Program-made: the position numbers and the translations under genes
Notes under the pieces: generated by a model
Databases searched by the model: none
The model's input: the letters and a program-made list of their open reading frames with translations, nothing else
Told to the model about the DNA's origin: nothing
Source: Treponema sp.
Lineage (GTDB): Bacteria > Spirochaetota > Spirochaetia > Treponematales > Breznakiellaceae
DNA length: 9,793 nt
Direction of reading: 5' to 3'
NCBI GenBank assembly: GCA_031255615.1
Contig: JAIRSD010000191.1
Span: forward strand, 1-9,793
Shown: positions 1 through 6,527 of the stretch, in pieces
How the letters are laid out: every line of letters begins with the position of its first letter
How positions within the stretch are numbered: the first letter of the stretch is position 1

Positions 1-114
1 CTTCAGTTTCTGAACAACAACCGCTTAAATAAAGAAGAAAAACATGGGTTTCCTCAGGAAACCCATGTTTTTCGCAAGACTTGTTCAATAACCAACCGGG
101 TTATTGAACAAGTC
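1..114 (+). repeat. Composite palindromic repeat, copy 1 (cut by window edge)
   Basis: This is an intergenic repeat of three hairpin modules in series. Module 1 is only its loop and right arm (TTTCTGAACAAC at 7-18), with the left arm lying before the window. Module 2 is a perfect 17-bp stem (37-53 with 57-73, loop TCA). Module 3 is a perfect 16-bp stem (78-93 with 99-114, loop 94-98). The whole stretch aligns end to end with the reverse complement of 1807-1931, module by module and at nearly equal spacing, so the two are copies of one element in opposite orientation. It resembles the BIME/ERIC class of dispersed palindromic repeats in design, but I do not recognise it as a named family. No coding capacity is visible. 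Confidence 0.85.
37..73. terminator. Candidate bidirectional intrinsic terminator (repeat module 2)
   Basis: A perfect 17-bp inverted repeat has a 3-base loop. It begins with GAAAAAC and ends with GTTTTTC, so the transcript on either strand would be a stable stem closing in a run of five U. It lies about 170 bases past the stop codon of the membrane coiled-coil gene and could end that transcript. It could also end any transcript entering from the left. The stem is part of the dispersed repeat, so termination may be a side effect of the element. The equivalent hairpin in copy 2 is imperfect. Confidence 0.5.
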
Positions 115-239
115 CATTAAAAGCTGGAATAAGGAAAGCAGACCCTTTGCGTGGACAAAATCAGCCGGGAAGATCATGGGCGGCATAAAAAAAGCAAAAG
201 CCGCTTATTCAAACTGATTTGGACGGAATACTAGACAGC
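115..239. other. Intergenic spacer downstream of the coiled-coil gene
   Basis: Non-coding stretch between the repeat and the stop codon at 240. A 5-bp GCGGC/GCCGC inverted repeat encloses an A-rich loop, but the T-run on the minus strand lies inside the loop, so it does not make a convincing terminator. Nothing else is recognisable. Confidence 0.5.
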
Positions 240-1652
240 CTACTGCTCCGGGCTGTTCTGCAACAACTGGCGGATGGCCGCCAACTGGGAATTCAGGGCC
301 TGGATACTCGCGTCTTTTTCGGCGTTTTGAGTCCGCAGCCCGCTAATCTCCGCGTCCCGCTCCGCCACCGTCTGCCTTAGGGCGGCCCCGCTCTGGTTGG
401 CTTCGGCAAGCCGCTGGTCCAGGCCGGCCGCCCGGGCGGAGAGTTCCGTGTTACTGCGCTGCTGCTCCTCCACCGCCTGCCTCAAGCCGGCTATCTGCCG
501 GTCAAGCTCCGTGTTCCGCCGCCGCTGGTCCTCCAGGGTCCTGTCCTGTTGGGCGCTCTGGGCTTGCAGGACGCCGATGCGGGACTGGAGTTCGTTTACC
601 TGCCTGCCCAGGCTGGAACCTTCGGAGGCGGCGGCCTCGCCAAGAGCGGCGGCCTGTTCTTCCAGGGCGGCGTTCTGTTCCTCCAACTCGGCAAGGGCCT
701 TCTCGTAGCCCGCGCCCCCCGCGGCGGCCACCGCCGTATTAAGTCTATCCGCCAGGGCCGTCAGCCCCTCTAGGGTGTTGATGCTGGAAAAGTAAAAGGC
801 CTTCCGGGGTTGTACGGAGTGGATGCCCTGGAAGGACGGGGTGTTGATAAAGTCCCGCATGGCGTTCAGGGTGGCGGCGGCCTCCCGCACATTGCCCTCG
901 TTAATAGCCGCCGCGGCCCTTGTGTAAAGGCCGCTAAGCTGGGCCTCGATGGCGGCCCCCTTCTCCTGGTCGCCGGCAAGACGCTCAATCTCCCGCTGGG
1001 CGCTGGACAGGGCCTCCCGGCTTCGTTCCGCCTGGGCCGCCAGTTCCGCGGCCCGCTCGTCCAACTGGGCTTTCAAGTTGGCCTCCCTGGCCCGGGAAGA
1101 TTCCAGTATCCGGGATCGTTCATCCTGCAAGGAACTAAGGCTGTCCGTGTATTCTTCCTGAAGAAGCCGCAGGTTGGCCTCCACCGCCTTTTGCTCCGCC
1201 GTCAACTCCTGGTTGTTGGAATAGAGTTCCCGCAGTTCCTCGTTGACCCCCGCAAGTTTGGCAAGGAAATCGCCGATTTCCGCTTCCTTGGCCTCCAGCT
1301 CCCGGGTGGTCTCCAGACGAATTTCCCTGATAAGGGCCCGCTCGGTGGAATTGTACAAAGCCCCTCCCCGGCGGAGTTCGGCGCCGTCCTCCCCCCGGAA
1401 GCCCATGAAAAGCGCCAGGGCTGCCCCCAGGATGAGCAGGGCGGCCAGATTCACCCACAGGGGGAAAAGGGCCCGTTTTTTTGCCCGGACCGGTTTTTCC
1501 TCGGCCAGCGTCCGCCGGTCCCGCCGGACCGCCGTTTCAATCCCCTCCAGGATCCCCCGCTGCTCCTCCTCGCTTATGCCGGAACCAACGTCAAAAACCA
1601 CATTGGGCTCGACGCCGGCATCCTCCGCGGCGCTTAACGCGGTTTCCATCAT
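240..1652 (-). CDS. Membrane-anchored coiled-coil protein, unknown function
   Basis: 470 residues, not recognised as a named family. The acidic N-terminal cytoplasmic part (about 1-52) is followed by a basic patch (RAKKR near 56-60) and one hydrophobic segment at about 61-84, which suggests N-in topology with the rest periplasmic. Residues about 105-245 are strongly coiled coil. Residues about 246-315 are more globular and may be TPR-like (NEGNVREAAATLNAMRDF). Residues about 316-465 are a second coiled coil rich in Gln, Ala and Glu with a 21-residue internal period. The start was chosen at the ATG-ATG pair (1652/1649) because AGGGGG stands 5 bases upstream. The frame stays open back to 1817, but those codons have no coding character. 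The stop is TAG. The gene is monocistronic between two inverted repeat copies. A structural or envelope-organising role is only a guess. Confidence 0.85.
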   Translation of the reverse strand: MMETALSAAEDAGVEPNVVFDVGSGISEEEQRGILEGIETAVRRDRRTLAEEKPVRAKKRALFPLWVNLAALLILGAALALFMGFRGEDGAELRRGGALYNSTERALIREIRLETTRELEAKEAEIGDFLAKLAGVNEELRELYSNNQELTAEQKAVEANLRLLQEEYTDSLSSLQDERSRILESSRAREANLKAQLDERAAELAAQAERSREALSSAQREIERLAGDQEKGAAIEAQLSGLYTRAAAAINEGNVREAAATLNAMRDFINTPSFQGIHSVQPRKAFYFSSINTLEGLTALADRLNTAVAAAGGAGYEKALAELEEQNAALEEQAAALGEAAASEGSSLGRQVNELQSRIGVLQAQSAQQDRTLEDQRRRNTELDRQIAGLRQAVEEQQRSNTELSARAAGLDQRLAEANQSGAALRQTVAERDAEISGLRTQNAEKDASIQALNSQLAAIRQLLQNSPEQ

Positions 1653-1684
1653 GCTTACCCCCTGGTACTTCAAGGAAATTCCCC

Positions 1685-1749
1685 AAAAAAACAACAGCCC
1701 GGAAGGGGCCTTATTCGCATAGGGTCTCATACCCCGCCCCGTAGGGCGG
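1685..1749 (-). promoter_or_regulatory. 5' leader hairpins upstream of the membrane coiled-coil gene
   Basis: The roughly 150-base leader read on the minus strand has two structures. At 1734-1749 a 6-bp CCGCCC/GGGCGG stem encloses a UACG tetraloop closed by C-G, the very stable UNCG type. At 1697-1709 a 4-bp GCCC/GGGC stem is followed by UGUUG and then seven U (1691-1685). That looks like a weak intrinsic terminator or attenuator 33 bases before the start codon. No convincing -35/-10 pair was found in the leader. No alternative antiterminator pairing was established, so attenuation is inference. Confidence 0.35.
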
Positions 1750-1806
1750 TTGGAGAAATGCCAACGCCTACAAAAAATGGCAGGAGGCCCCATAGTTACA
1801 TAATTG

Positions 1807-1937
1807 GGCTTGTTCAATAACCTGGCTGGTTACTGAACAAGCCGTGCGAAAAACGCGGCTTCCCCGGGGAAATCCACGTGTTTCTTCGTTTTCAAGCGGT
1901 CGTTGTTCAGAAATTTCAGTTTCTGAACAACTCTATT
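1807..1937 (-). repeat. Composite palindromic repeat, copy 2 (inverted relative to copy 1)
   Basis: This copy has the same three-module layout as 1-114, in reverse order. Module 3 is at 1807-1822 with 1828-1843 (16 positions, one A/C mismatch on the plus strand that becomes a G-U wobble in minus-strand RNA). Module 2 is at about 1849-1887 (an imperfect stem around TTCCCCGGGGAA). Module 1 is at 1902-1913 with 1920-1931. Module 1 ends in CTCTATT (1931-1937), which the third copy shares. Compared with copy 1, the second base pair of module 3 has changed from A-T to G-C on both arms, a compensatory change that suggests the stem is maintained. Modules 3 of copies 1 and 2 face each other across the coiled-coil gene. 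Confidence 0.85.
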
Positions 1938-1982
1938 TTCTTACAGAACGAACCGCGTAAACAATGCAACGCTTGCAAGATA

Positions 1983-2001
1983 CCCCGCGCTTGCGGCGGG
2001 G
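1983..2001 (-). terminator. GC hairpin just past the parC stop, possible weak terminator
   Basis: A 6-bp stem (CCCCGC with GCGGGG, loop of seven) starts 4 bases beyond the parC stop codon at 2006-2008. The position suits an intrinsic terminator. The following minus-strand sequence (TATCTTGCAAG) has only a poor U-tract, so termination here would be inefficient or would need Rho. The CGCTTGC core is repeated at about 1968-1976, next to a short CTTGCAAG palindrome. Confidence 0.35.
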
Positions 2002-2005
2002 AGCT

Positions 2006-3925
2006 TCATTTTACGGAAATCCCCACAGCTTCCTTACCGGACAGCCTGATTCCCCCCGCCTTTAAGCCCCGGACCGGGTAATCCTGGGCCTTAAAATTCT
2101 CGCTTAAAATTTTAAGCCGCGGCCTGGGTGCGTAACGGAGGGTAAAGCCGAATTTATCCCGGGTGTCCACATGGAAAACTTCCGCCCCCTCGGGAACCAG
2201 GGAATAGTCCCTGTTCATAATCCAGCCTTCAATCACGCAACGTTTAATATAGGGATACGATTTTTCCTTGTCCCGGTAAATAAGAGTGAACACCAGGCCG
2301 GAAAGAACTTCCTTGTCCGCCGCCCCGATCCACCACGCCCCCTGGCCCACAAAGACCTTTTCCGGCAGATTCGTCACCGACCAGGAACCGTCCTTTTTTA
2401 CCACCAGGATCCGGTCGAAGGGGGACAGTTCCGCCGCCACTTCCCCGTTTACGGCGGTCCCCAGATAGCCGGTGGCGGAATCGTATTTAAGCTCCAGATC
2501 TTTCTTTACCACCTCTTTTACGTCAACCTTGGCAAAGGAAAGCACCTCGGTCCGGCGTTTCCCCCTGCCGAAATCTTCGGCGGCCCTGACCCGGGCGATA
2601 ATTCCGTCGATATAGCCGACGGCGTAGGCGACGATATTTTTAAGATGGCCGTTAATTTCCTTGATCCTGTTCTTAATCTGGACCATCTCGTCCCGGGCTT
2701 TATTGATGTCGTAAAGGGAGATCCGCCGGATAGGTATTCTCAAAAGATGCTCCACATCTTCGCCGCTTACCCCCCGGGGCCCCACTTCCCTGGCGAAGGG
2801 CTTGAACCCCGCGATCACCGCGTCCTCCACGGCCCTGGCGGTCTTCATCGATTCGATGGCCTTATACAGCCGTTCCTCAATAAAGATTCGCTCCAGAGTC
2901 CGCAGGTGCAGCTTGTCCTGCAATTCTTTTTTTTCTATCTCCAGTTCCCTGGTCAATAGCTTTACTAACTGCCCGGCATGATGCCGTATCACCTCCGTCA
3001 CGGTCATCACCGCGGGAAGTTTATTTTTAATAACCAAAAGATTAACCGATATGGACTGCTCGCAGTCGGTAAAGGCGTAAAGGGCGTCCACCGTTTCTTC
3101 CGCGTAGACCCCCCGGGCGAGCTTCACCTCTATCTCCACCGATTCGGTGGTATAATCGTTTATCCCCTGTATTTTTATCCGCCCCGCCTTGGCGGCGCTT
3201 TCGATGCTGTTAATAATGCTTTCGGTGGTGGAACCAAAGGGAAGCTCCCGAATTACGATCCGCTTGGGATCGGAGGCGTCAATCTTCGCCCGGACCAGCA
3301 CCTTGCCGCGGCCGTCCCGGTAATCGGAAACATCCACCAGCCCCCCGGTGGGAAAGTCCGGAAAAAGCTGGAATTTTTTCCCCTGGAGACAGGATTTTTC
3401 CGCCTCCAGCACCTCAACAATGTTGTGGGGAAGAATCCTCGTGGACATACCCACCGCGATTCCCTCCGCCCCCATAATCAGCACCACCGGAACCTTGGCG
3501 GGAAAAAGCACCGGTTCCCTGTTCCGGCCGTCGTAGGAATCTACAAATTCGGTAAGTTTTGGATTGTAAAAAATATCCTTCGCCAGCGGCGTAACCCGGC
3601 ACTCGATGTACCGGACCGCCGAAGCCTCATCCCCGGTGTAAATATTTCCAAAGTTACCCTGCCGCTCAATAAAATAATCCTTGTTCGCCAGAACCACCAG
3701 CGCCGGACCAATAGAAGCGTCCCCGTGGGGATGGTACTTCATGCACTCCCCAACGATGTTGGCCACCTTGTGAAATTTCCCGTCGTCCTTTTCAAAAAGA
3801 GTGTGCAGTATCCGCCGTTGCACCGGCTTAAGACCGTCCTCCAGGTCCGGGATGGCCCTGTCCTTTATCACCTAGGACGCATACACAAGAAAATTTTTAT
3901 CAAACAGGTTTTTTATATACGCCAC
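2006..3925 (-). CDS. parC: DNA topoisomerase IV subunit A (ParC-like), interrupted by an in-frame TAG at codon 18
   Basis: The type IIA topoisomerase A subunit cleaves and rejoins DNA through a tyrosine and partners the ParE encoded upstream. Full length would be 639 residues from GTG at 3925 (GGGGTGG lies just upstream). Codons 1-17 read VAYIKNLFDKNFLVYAS, followed by TAG, then VIKDRAIPDLEDGLKPVQRR. This is family sequence in one continuous frame on both sides of the stop. The uninterrupted frame is 621 codons from GTG 3871. Visible features, numbered from 3925, are the winged-helix motif HPHGD (65-69), the catalytic tyrosine in AVRYIE (Tyr106), and a short C-terminal region from about 455 without a clear GyrA box, which favours ParC over GyrA. 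The stop at 2006-2008 is TGA. It lies 487 bases downstream of parE across a hairpin array. It could be a fresh pseudogene, a suppressed gene, a restart at 3871 or a sequencing error. Confidence 0.88.
3872..3874 (-). other. In-frame amber codon in place of a conserved tyrosine of ParC
   Basis: Plus-strand CTA reads TAG in the parC frame. Upstream codons give LFDKNFLVYAS and downstream codons give VIKDRAIPD. E. coli ParC has YVIMDRALP here, so TAG stands where Tyr is expected. TAC or TAT differs from TAG only in the third base. The next codon is GTG, a possible restart site, but the bases before it (TGCGTCCTAG) contain no ribosome-binding site. Confidence 0.85.
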
Positions 3926-3942
3926 GACACCACCCCGCTTCA

Positions 3943-3971
3943 ATTCTACACAAAAACTGCGAAAAAAACAA
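3943..3971 (-). promoter_or_regulatory. Candidate sigma-70 type promoter for parC
   Basis: On the minus strand TTGTTT (3971-3966) and TAGAAT (3948-3943) are separated by 17 bases. The -10 matches the consensus at five of six positions and the -35 at three. The predicted start is near 3936, giving a very short leader (GGGGTGGTGTC) before GTG 3925. That supports the full-length start and not the internal GTG at 3871. Confidence 0.45.
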
Positions 3972-4045
3972 GAAACCGGAACCAGGGGCGGCAATTCTCA
4001 ATGTGTAAACCGGCAGCAGACCGCGTCGAATTTCTTTTGGGCGCA

Positions 4046-4322
4046 TTTTTTGCGGCGGGGCCGCAAAAAACCGGGCTATCCGCTCCAATTCCCCGGCCCC
4101 GGAGGGGCCGGGGAATTCCGCTTCTATCCCTTGCGCGGCCCAAAAACGGCATCCTGCCGTTTTTGGGCTTTTGAGTTTTTGCTCCGCAAAAACCCGCGCA
4201 TTGGAAACAGCCGGCATCCCGCCGGCCTTCGCATTCCGAACATCCGCGTCCCTGCGGATGTTCGGCTTCCGGGTTTTGGCGCGGAGCGCCAAAACCCCGG
4301 GGCTGCCGCCGCCGGCGGCAGC
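4046..4322. repeat. Array of eight hairpins in the parE-parC intergenic region
   Basis: Eight perfect inverted repeats stand almost head to tail. They are 4046-4070 (10 bp), 4087-4117 (14 bp), 4138-4168 (14 bp), 4175-4193 (8 bp), 4210-4226 (6 bp), 4236-4265 (12 bp), 4271-4297 (12 bp) and 4302-4322 (9 bp). Loops are 3-7 bases. Plus-strand loops are GGA in the second and seventh, and TCC in the third and fourth. None is followed by a proper U-tract on either strand. Beyond the last one, at 4324-4346, a weak 4-bp stem followed by UG and six U on the minus strand might be a poor terminator behind parE. Several open frames cross this stretch, but their sequence follows the palindromes and they have no coding character. 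Confidence 0.85.
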
Positions 4323-4361
4323 TAAAAAACAACGGCGCAAACCCGTGCAACACCCAACCGG

Positions 4362-4417
4362 CTTCTTCGTTTTAAGCGGCAGTTGTTCAGAAACTTCAGT
4401 TTCTGAACAACTCTATT
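4362..4417 (-). repeat. Composite palindromic repeat, copy 3 (partial), overlapping the parE end
   Basis: Module 1 and its flank are conserved with copies 1 and 2. The flank TCTTCGTTTTAAGCGG (copy 2 has one extra C) is followed by a perfect 14-bp stem (4381-4394 with 4399-4412, loop TTCA) and then CTCTATT. Orientation is the same as copy 2. Modules 2 and 3 are absent or decayed, and beyond 4361 the sequence goes into the hairpin array. The last bases, 4413-4417, fall in parE and include its stop codon. Confidence 0.8.
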
Positions 4418-6470
4418 GGACAAGCTCAATGTCGTCGATAAGATTCTTCATAATATATTCCCGCCGCTCCGGGGTGTTTTTTCCCATGTAAAAACCAAGA
4501 ACCTGGGGAACGGCGCGCAGGGTATTTACGGAGACCGGCACCAGGTGCATACGCTCCCCGATAAACTGGTCGAACTCCTTGGGGTTAATCTCCCCCAGGC
4601 CCTTAAAACGGGTTACTTCGCTCCCCGCCCCCAGCTCCGCCACAAAGGCGTCCCGTTCCTTTTCGGTGTAGCAGTAACGGGTTTCCTTTTTCGTCCGCAC
4701 CCGGAACAGGGGAGTCTCCAGAATATAGATCCGCCCCGCGGTTACCAGCTCCTCAAAGTAGGAAAGGAAAAAAGTAAGAAGCAGATTCCTTATGTGGAAT
4801 CCGTCAAAATCCGCATCGGTGGCGATAACGATTCTCCCGTAGCGGAGGCCGGAAGGATCGTTTTCTATCCCCAGGGCCATCATCATGTTGTAGAGTTCCT
4901 CGTTTTTATAAATGGCGGCCCTTTTCTTGCCGAACATATTTTCCACCTTCCCCCGGAGGGCGAAGATGGCCTGGGTCATCACATCCCGGCTGGAAACCAT
5001 GGAACCGGCGGCGGAGTCCCCTTCGGTAATAAAAATGGTGGAATTTTCCCCTTCCTTGCCGTCTTCCAGATGGAATTTACAGTCCTTTAATTTGGGAATC
5101 TTCAGGGCGATCTTTTTCGCCGCCTCCCGGGCTTCCTTTTTTACCTGGTTAAGTTCAGTCCGCAGGCTTTCGTTGGCCAGGATCTTCCGCTCCAGGGCCT
5201 TGCCCGCCTCCTGGTTCTTGTGGAGCCAGTCCTCCACCGCCTCCCGGGTCTCCTGGACAATCCAGGAACGGATATCCGAATTGCCCAGTTTGTTCTTGGT
5301 CTGGCTTTCAAAGACGGGGTTCTTTATTTTTATCGCCACCGCGGCAATGGATCCTTCCCGAATATCCTCGCTGCGGTAATCCTTTTTAAAATAGGCCTGG
5401 ATGCCCTTGAGGAAGCCCTCCTTGAAGGCCGACAGGTGGGTCCCCCCGTCGCTGGTAAACTGGCCGTTGACAAAGGAAAAATACTCCTCCCCGTAGTTGT
5501 TGGTATGGGTAAAGGCGAACTCCAGACTGCCGGCGGCCCCGGCGCCGTTCCCGGCATGGGCGGCGACGGTCCCCTTGTAGTAGCCCAGGGGGTAAAGATT
5601 GTCCTCCCCCGTTTCCTCGGCCAAAAGATCGTAGAGCCCCCGACCCGAGTGGAACTGCTTGCCGTTAAAGGAAAGGCTAAGCCCCGCGTTCAGGTAGGCG
5701 TAATTCTGAATCCGCCGCTCCACAAATTCGCCGTTAAACTGGTAGTCCCCAAAGACCTGGCGGTCCGGCACAAACTCAACAAAGGTGCCGTCCTTTTGCT
5801 CGGAGGCCGATTTCGCGGAGGCGGGGAATTTCCCCTTCCGGCCGTTCTTCAATATCCCCCGCTCAAAGACCGCCTCCGCGAATTCCCCCTGGCGGATAGA
5901 GACCACCCGGAAATGGGAGGAAAGGGCGTTCACCGCCTTGGTCCCCACCCCGTTCAGGCCCACGGAAAACTGGAACACCTCATCGTTGTACTTGGCCCCC
6001 GTGTTAATCACGGACACACATTCCACCAGCTTCCCCAGGGGGATTCCCCGGCCATAGTCCCGGACCTTGACCGTCACGTTCCCGTTCTGCCCCTTAATCT
6101 GAATCTCAACGAGTTTCCCGTTGCCCATGATAAACTCATCGATACTGTTATCGATAACTTCCTTAAGGAGTACATAGATGCCGTCATCAGGATTACTGCC
6201 GTCCCCCAGCCGCCCGATATACATACCGGTCCGCAGGCGGATATGTTCCAGCGATGAAAGGGTCTTTACCTTGGATTCGTCGTAAACGCCGGCCCCCGTT
6301 GTCCGGGCCGGCGTTTTTGCCGCCCCCTTGGCCGGGGGCGCACCTTTTGCCGGGGCCGTCTCAGCGGCGGCAAAAAGCGCGGGGCCCTGGGCGGGGCGGC
6401 CCTTTCCGGTTTTAGCCGGGCCGCCGCCCCGGCTCGCGGGGGCGGTTTTGGGTTGTGTTTTTGTGGCCAT
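4413..6470 (-). CDS. parE: DNA topoisomerase IV subunit B (ParE)
   Basis: 685 residues. It is the ATPase and TOPRIM subunit that pairs with ParC to relax and decatenate DNA. The GHKL domain shows EVIDNS at 104-109 (general base Glu104, magnesium-binding Asn108), VRDYGRGIP at 136-144 and VGLNGVGTKAVNALS at 170-184. The transducer carries QTK (390-392). TOPRIM has EGDSAAGS (483-490) and DADFD (552-556). RFKGLGE is at 621-627. The family core starts near residue 63 (YDESKVKTLSSLEHIR). Before it lies an unusual Ala/Pro/Lys/Gly-rich, presumably disordered extension of about 60 residues. The start ATG at 6470 has only a weak AGGT ribosome-binding site, and no better start lies between it and the core. 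The stop TAG lies in repeat copy 3. The gene is 57 bases behind the coiled-coil gene, probably cotranscribed with it. The gyrase B alternative is less likely given the neighbouring ParC-like gene. Confidence 0.95.
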   Translation of the reverse strand: MATKTQPKTAPASRGGGPAKTGKGRPAQGPALFAAAETAPAKGAPPAKGAAKTPARTTGAGVYDESKVKTLSSLEHIRLRTGMYIGRLGDGSNPDDGIYVLLKEVIDNSIDEFIMGNGKLVEIQIKGQNGNVTVKVRDYGRGIPLGKLVECVSVINTGAKYNDEVFQFSVGLNGVGTKAVNALSSHFRVVSIRQGEFAEAVFERGILKNGRKGKFPASAKSASEQKDGTFVEFVPDRQVFGDYQFNGEFVERRIQNYAYLNAGLSLSFNGKQFHSGRGLYDLLAEETGEDNLYPLGYYKGTVAAHAGNGAGAAGSLEFAFTHTNNYGEEYFSFVNGQFTSDGGTHLSAFKEGFLKGIQAYFKKDYRSEDIREGSIAAVAIKIKNPVFESQTKNKLGNSDIRSWIVQETREAVEDWLHKNQEAGKALERKILANESLRTELNQVKKEAREAAKKIALKIPKLKDCKFHLEDGKEGENSTIFITEGDSAAGSMVSSRDVMTQAIFALRGKVENMFGKKRAAIYKNEELYNMMMALGIENDPSGLRYGRIVIATDADFDGFHIRNLLLTFFLSYFEELVTAGRIYILETPLFRVRTKKETRYCYTEKERDAFVAELGAGSEVTRFKGLGEINPKEFDQFIGERMHLVPVSVNTLRAVPQVLGFYMGKNTPERREYIMKNLIDDIELVQ

Positions 6471-6527
6471 AGGGTACCTGTTGTCCTAAGATGCCGGCCC
6501 GTCCGTTCCCGGGGCGGCAGGCTTCCG

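Noticed and set aside
1..1937. Composite transposon with insertion sequences at both ends
   Set aside because: The inverted copies are about 115-130 bases long, encode nothing, and no transposase or target duplication is visible in the window.
3872..3874. General reassignment of TAG as a sense codon
   Set aside because: Three neighbouring genes end at TAG at the expected length, so TAG is used as a normal stop here. A local suppression event remains possible.
4046..4070. Intrinsic terminator at the T6/A6 hairpin
   Set aside because: The T-run precedes and the A-run follows the stem on both strands, the reverse of what a terminator needs.
2978..4174. Long open frame of 398 codons on the plus strand opposite parC
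   Set aside because: It lies antisense to clearly conserved ParC sequence, is rich in His, Pro and Gly as expected for the complement of GC-rich codons, and has no ribosome-binding site or recognisable motif.
4046..4322. CRISPR array or tandem tRNA genes
   Set aside because: The hairpins differ from one another in sequence and spacing, there is no constant repeat-spacer pattern, and no cloverleaf or CCA-type end is seen.
3900..4353. Overlapping open frames in both directions between parE and parC
   Set aside because: Their sequence follows the array of palindromes, they overlap one another in several frames, and none shows a start with a ribosome-binding site or a familiar protein pattern.
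5220..6257. Plus-strand open frame of 345 codons opposite parE
   Set aside because: It is antisense to the GHKL and transducer domains of ParE, with composition of a shadow frame only.
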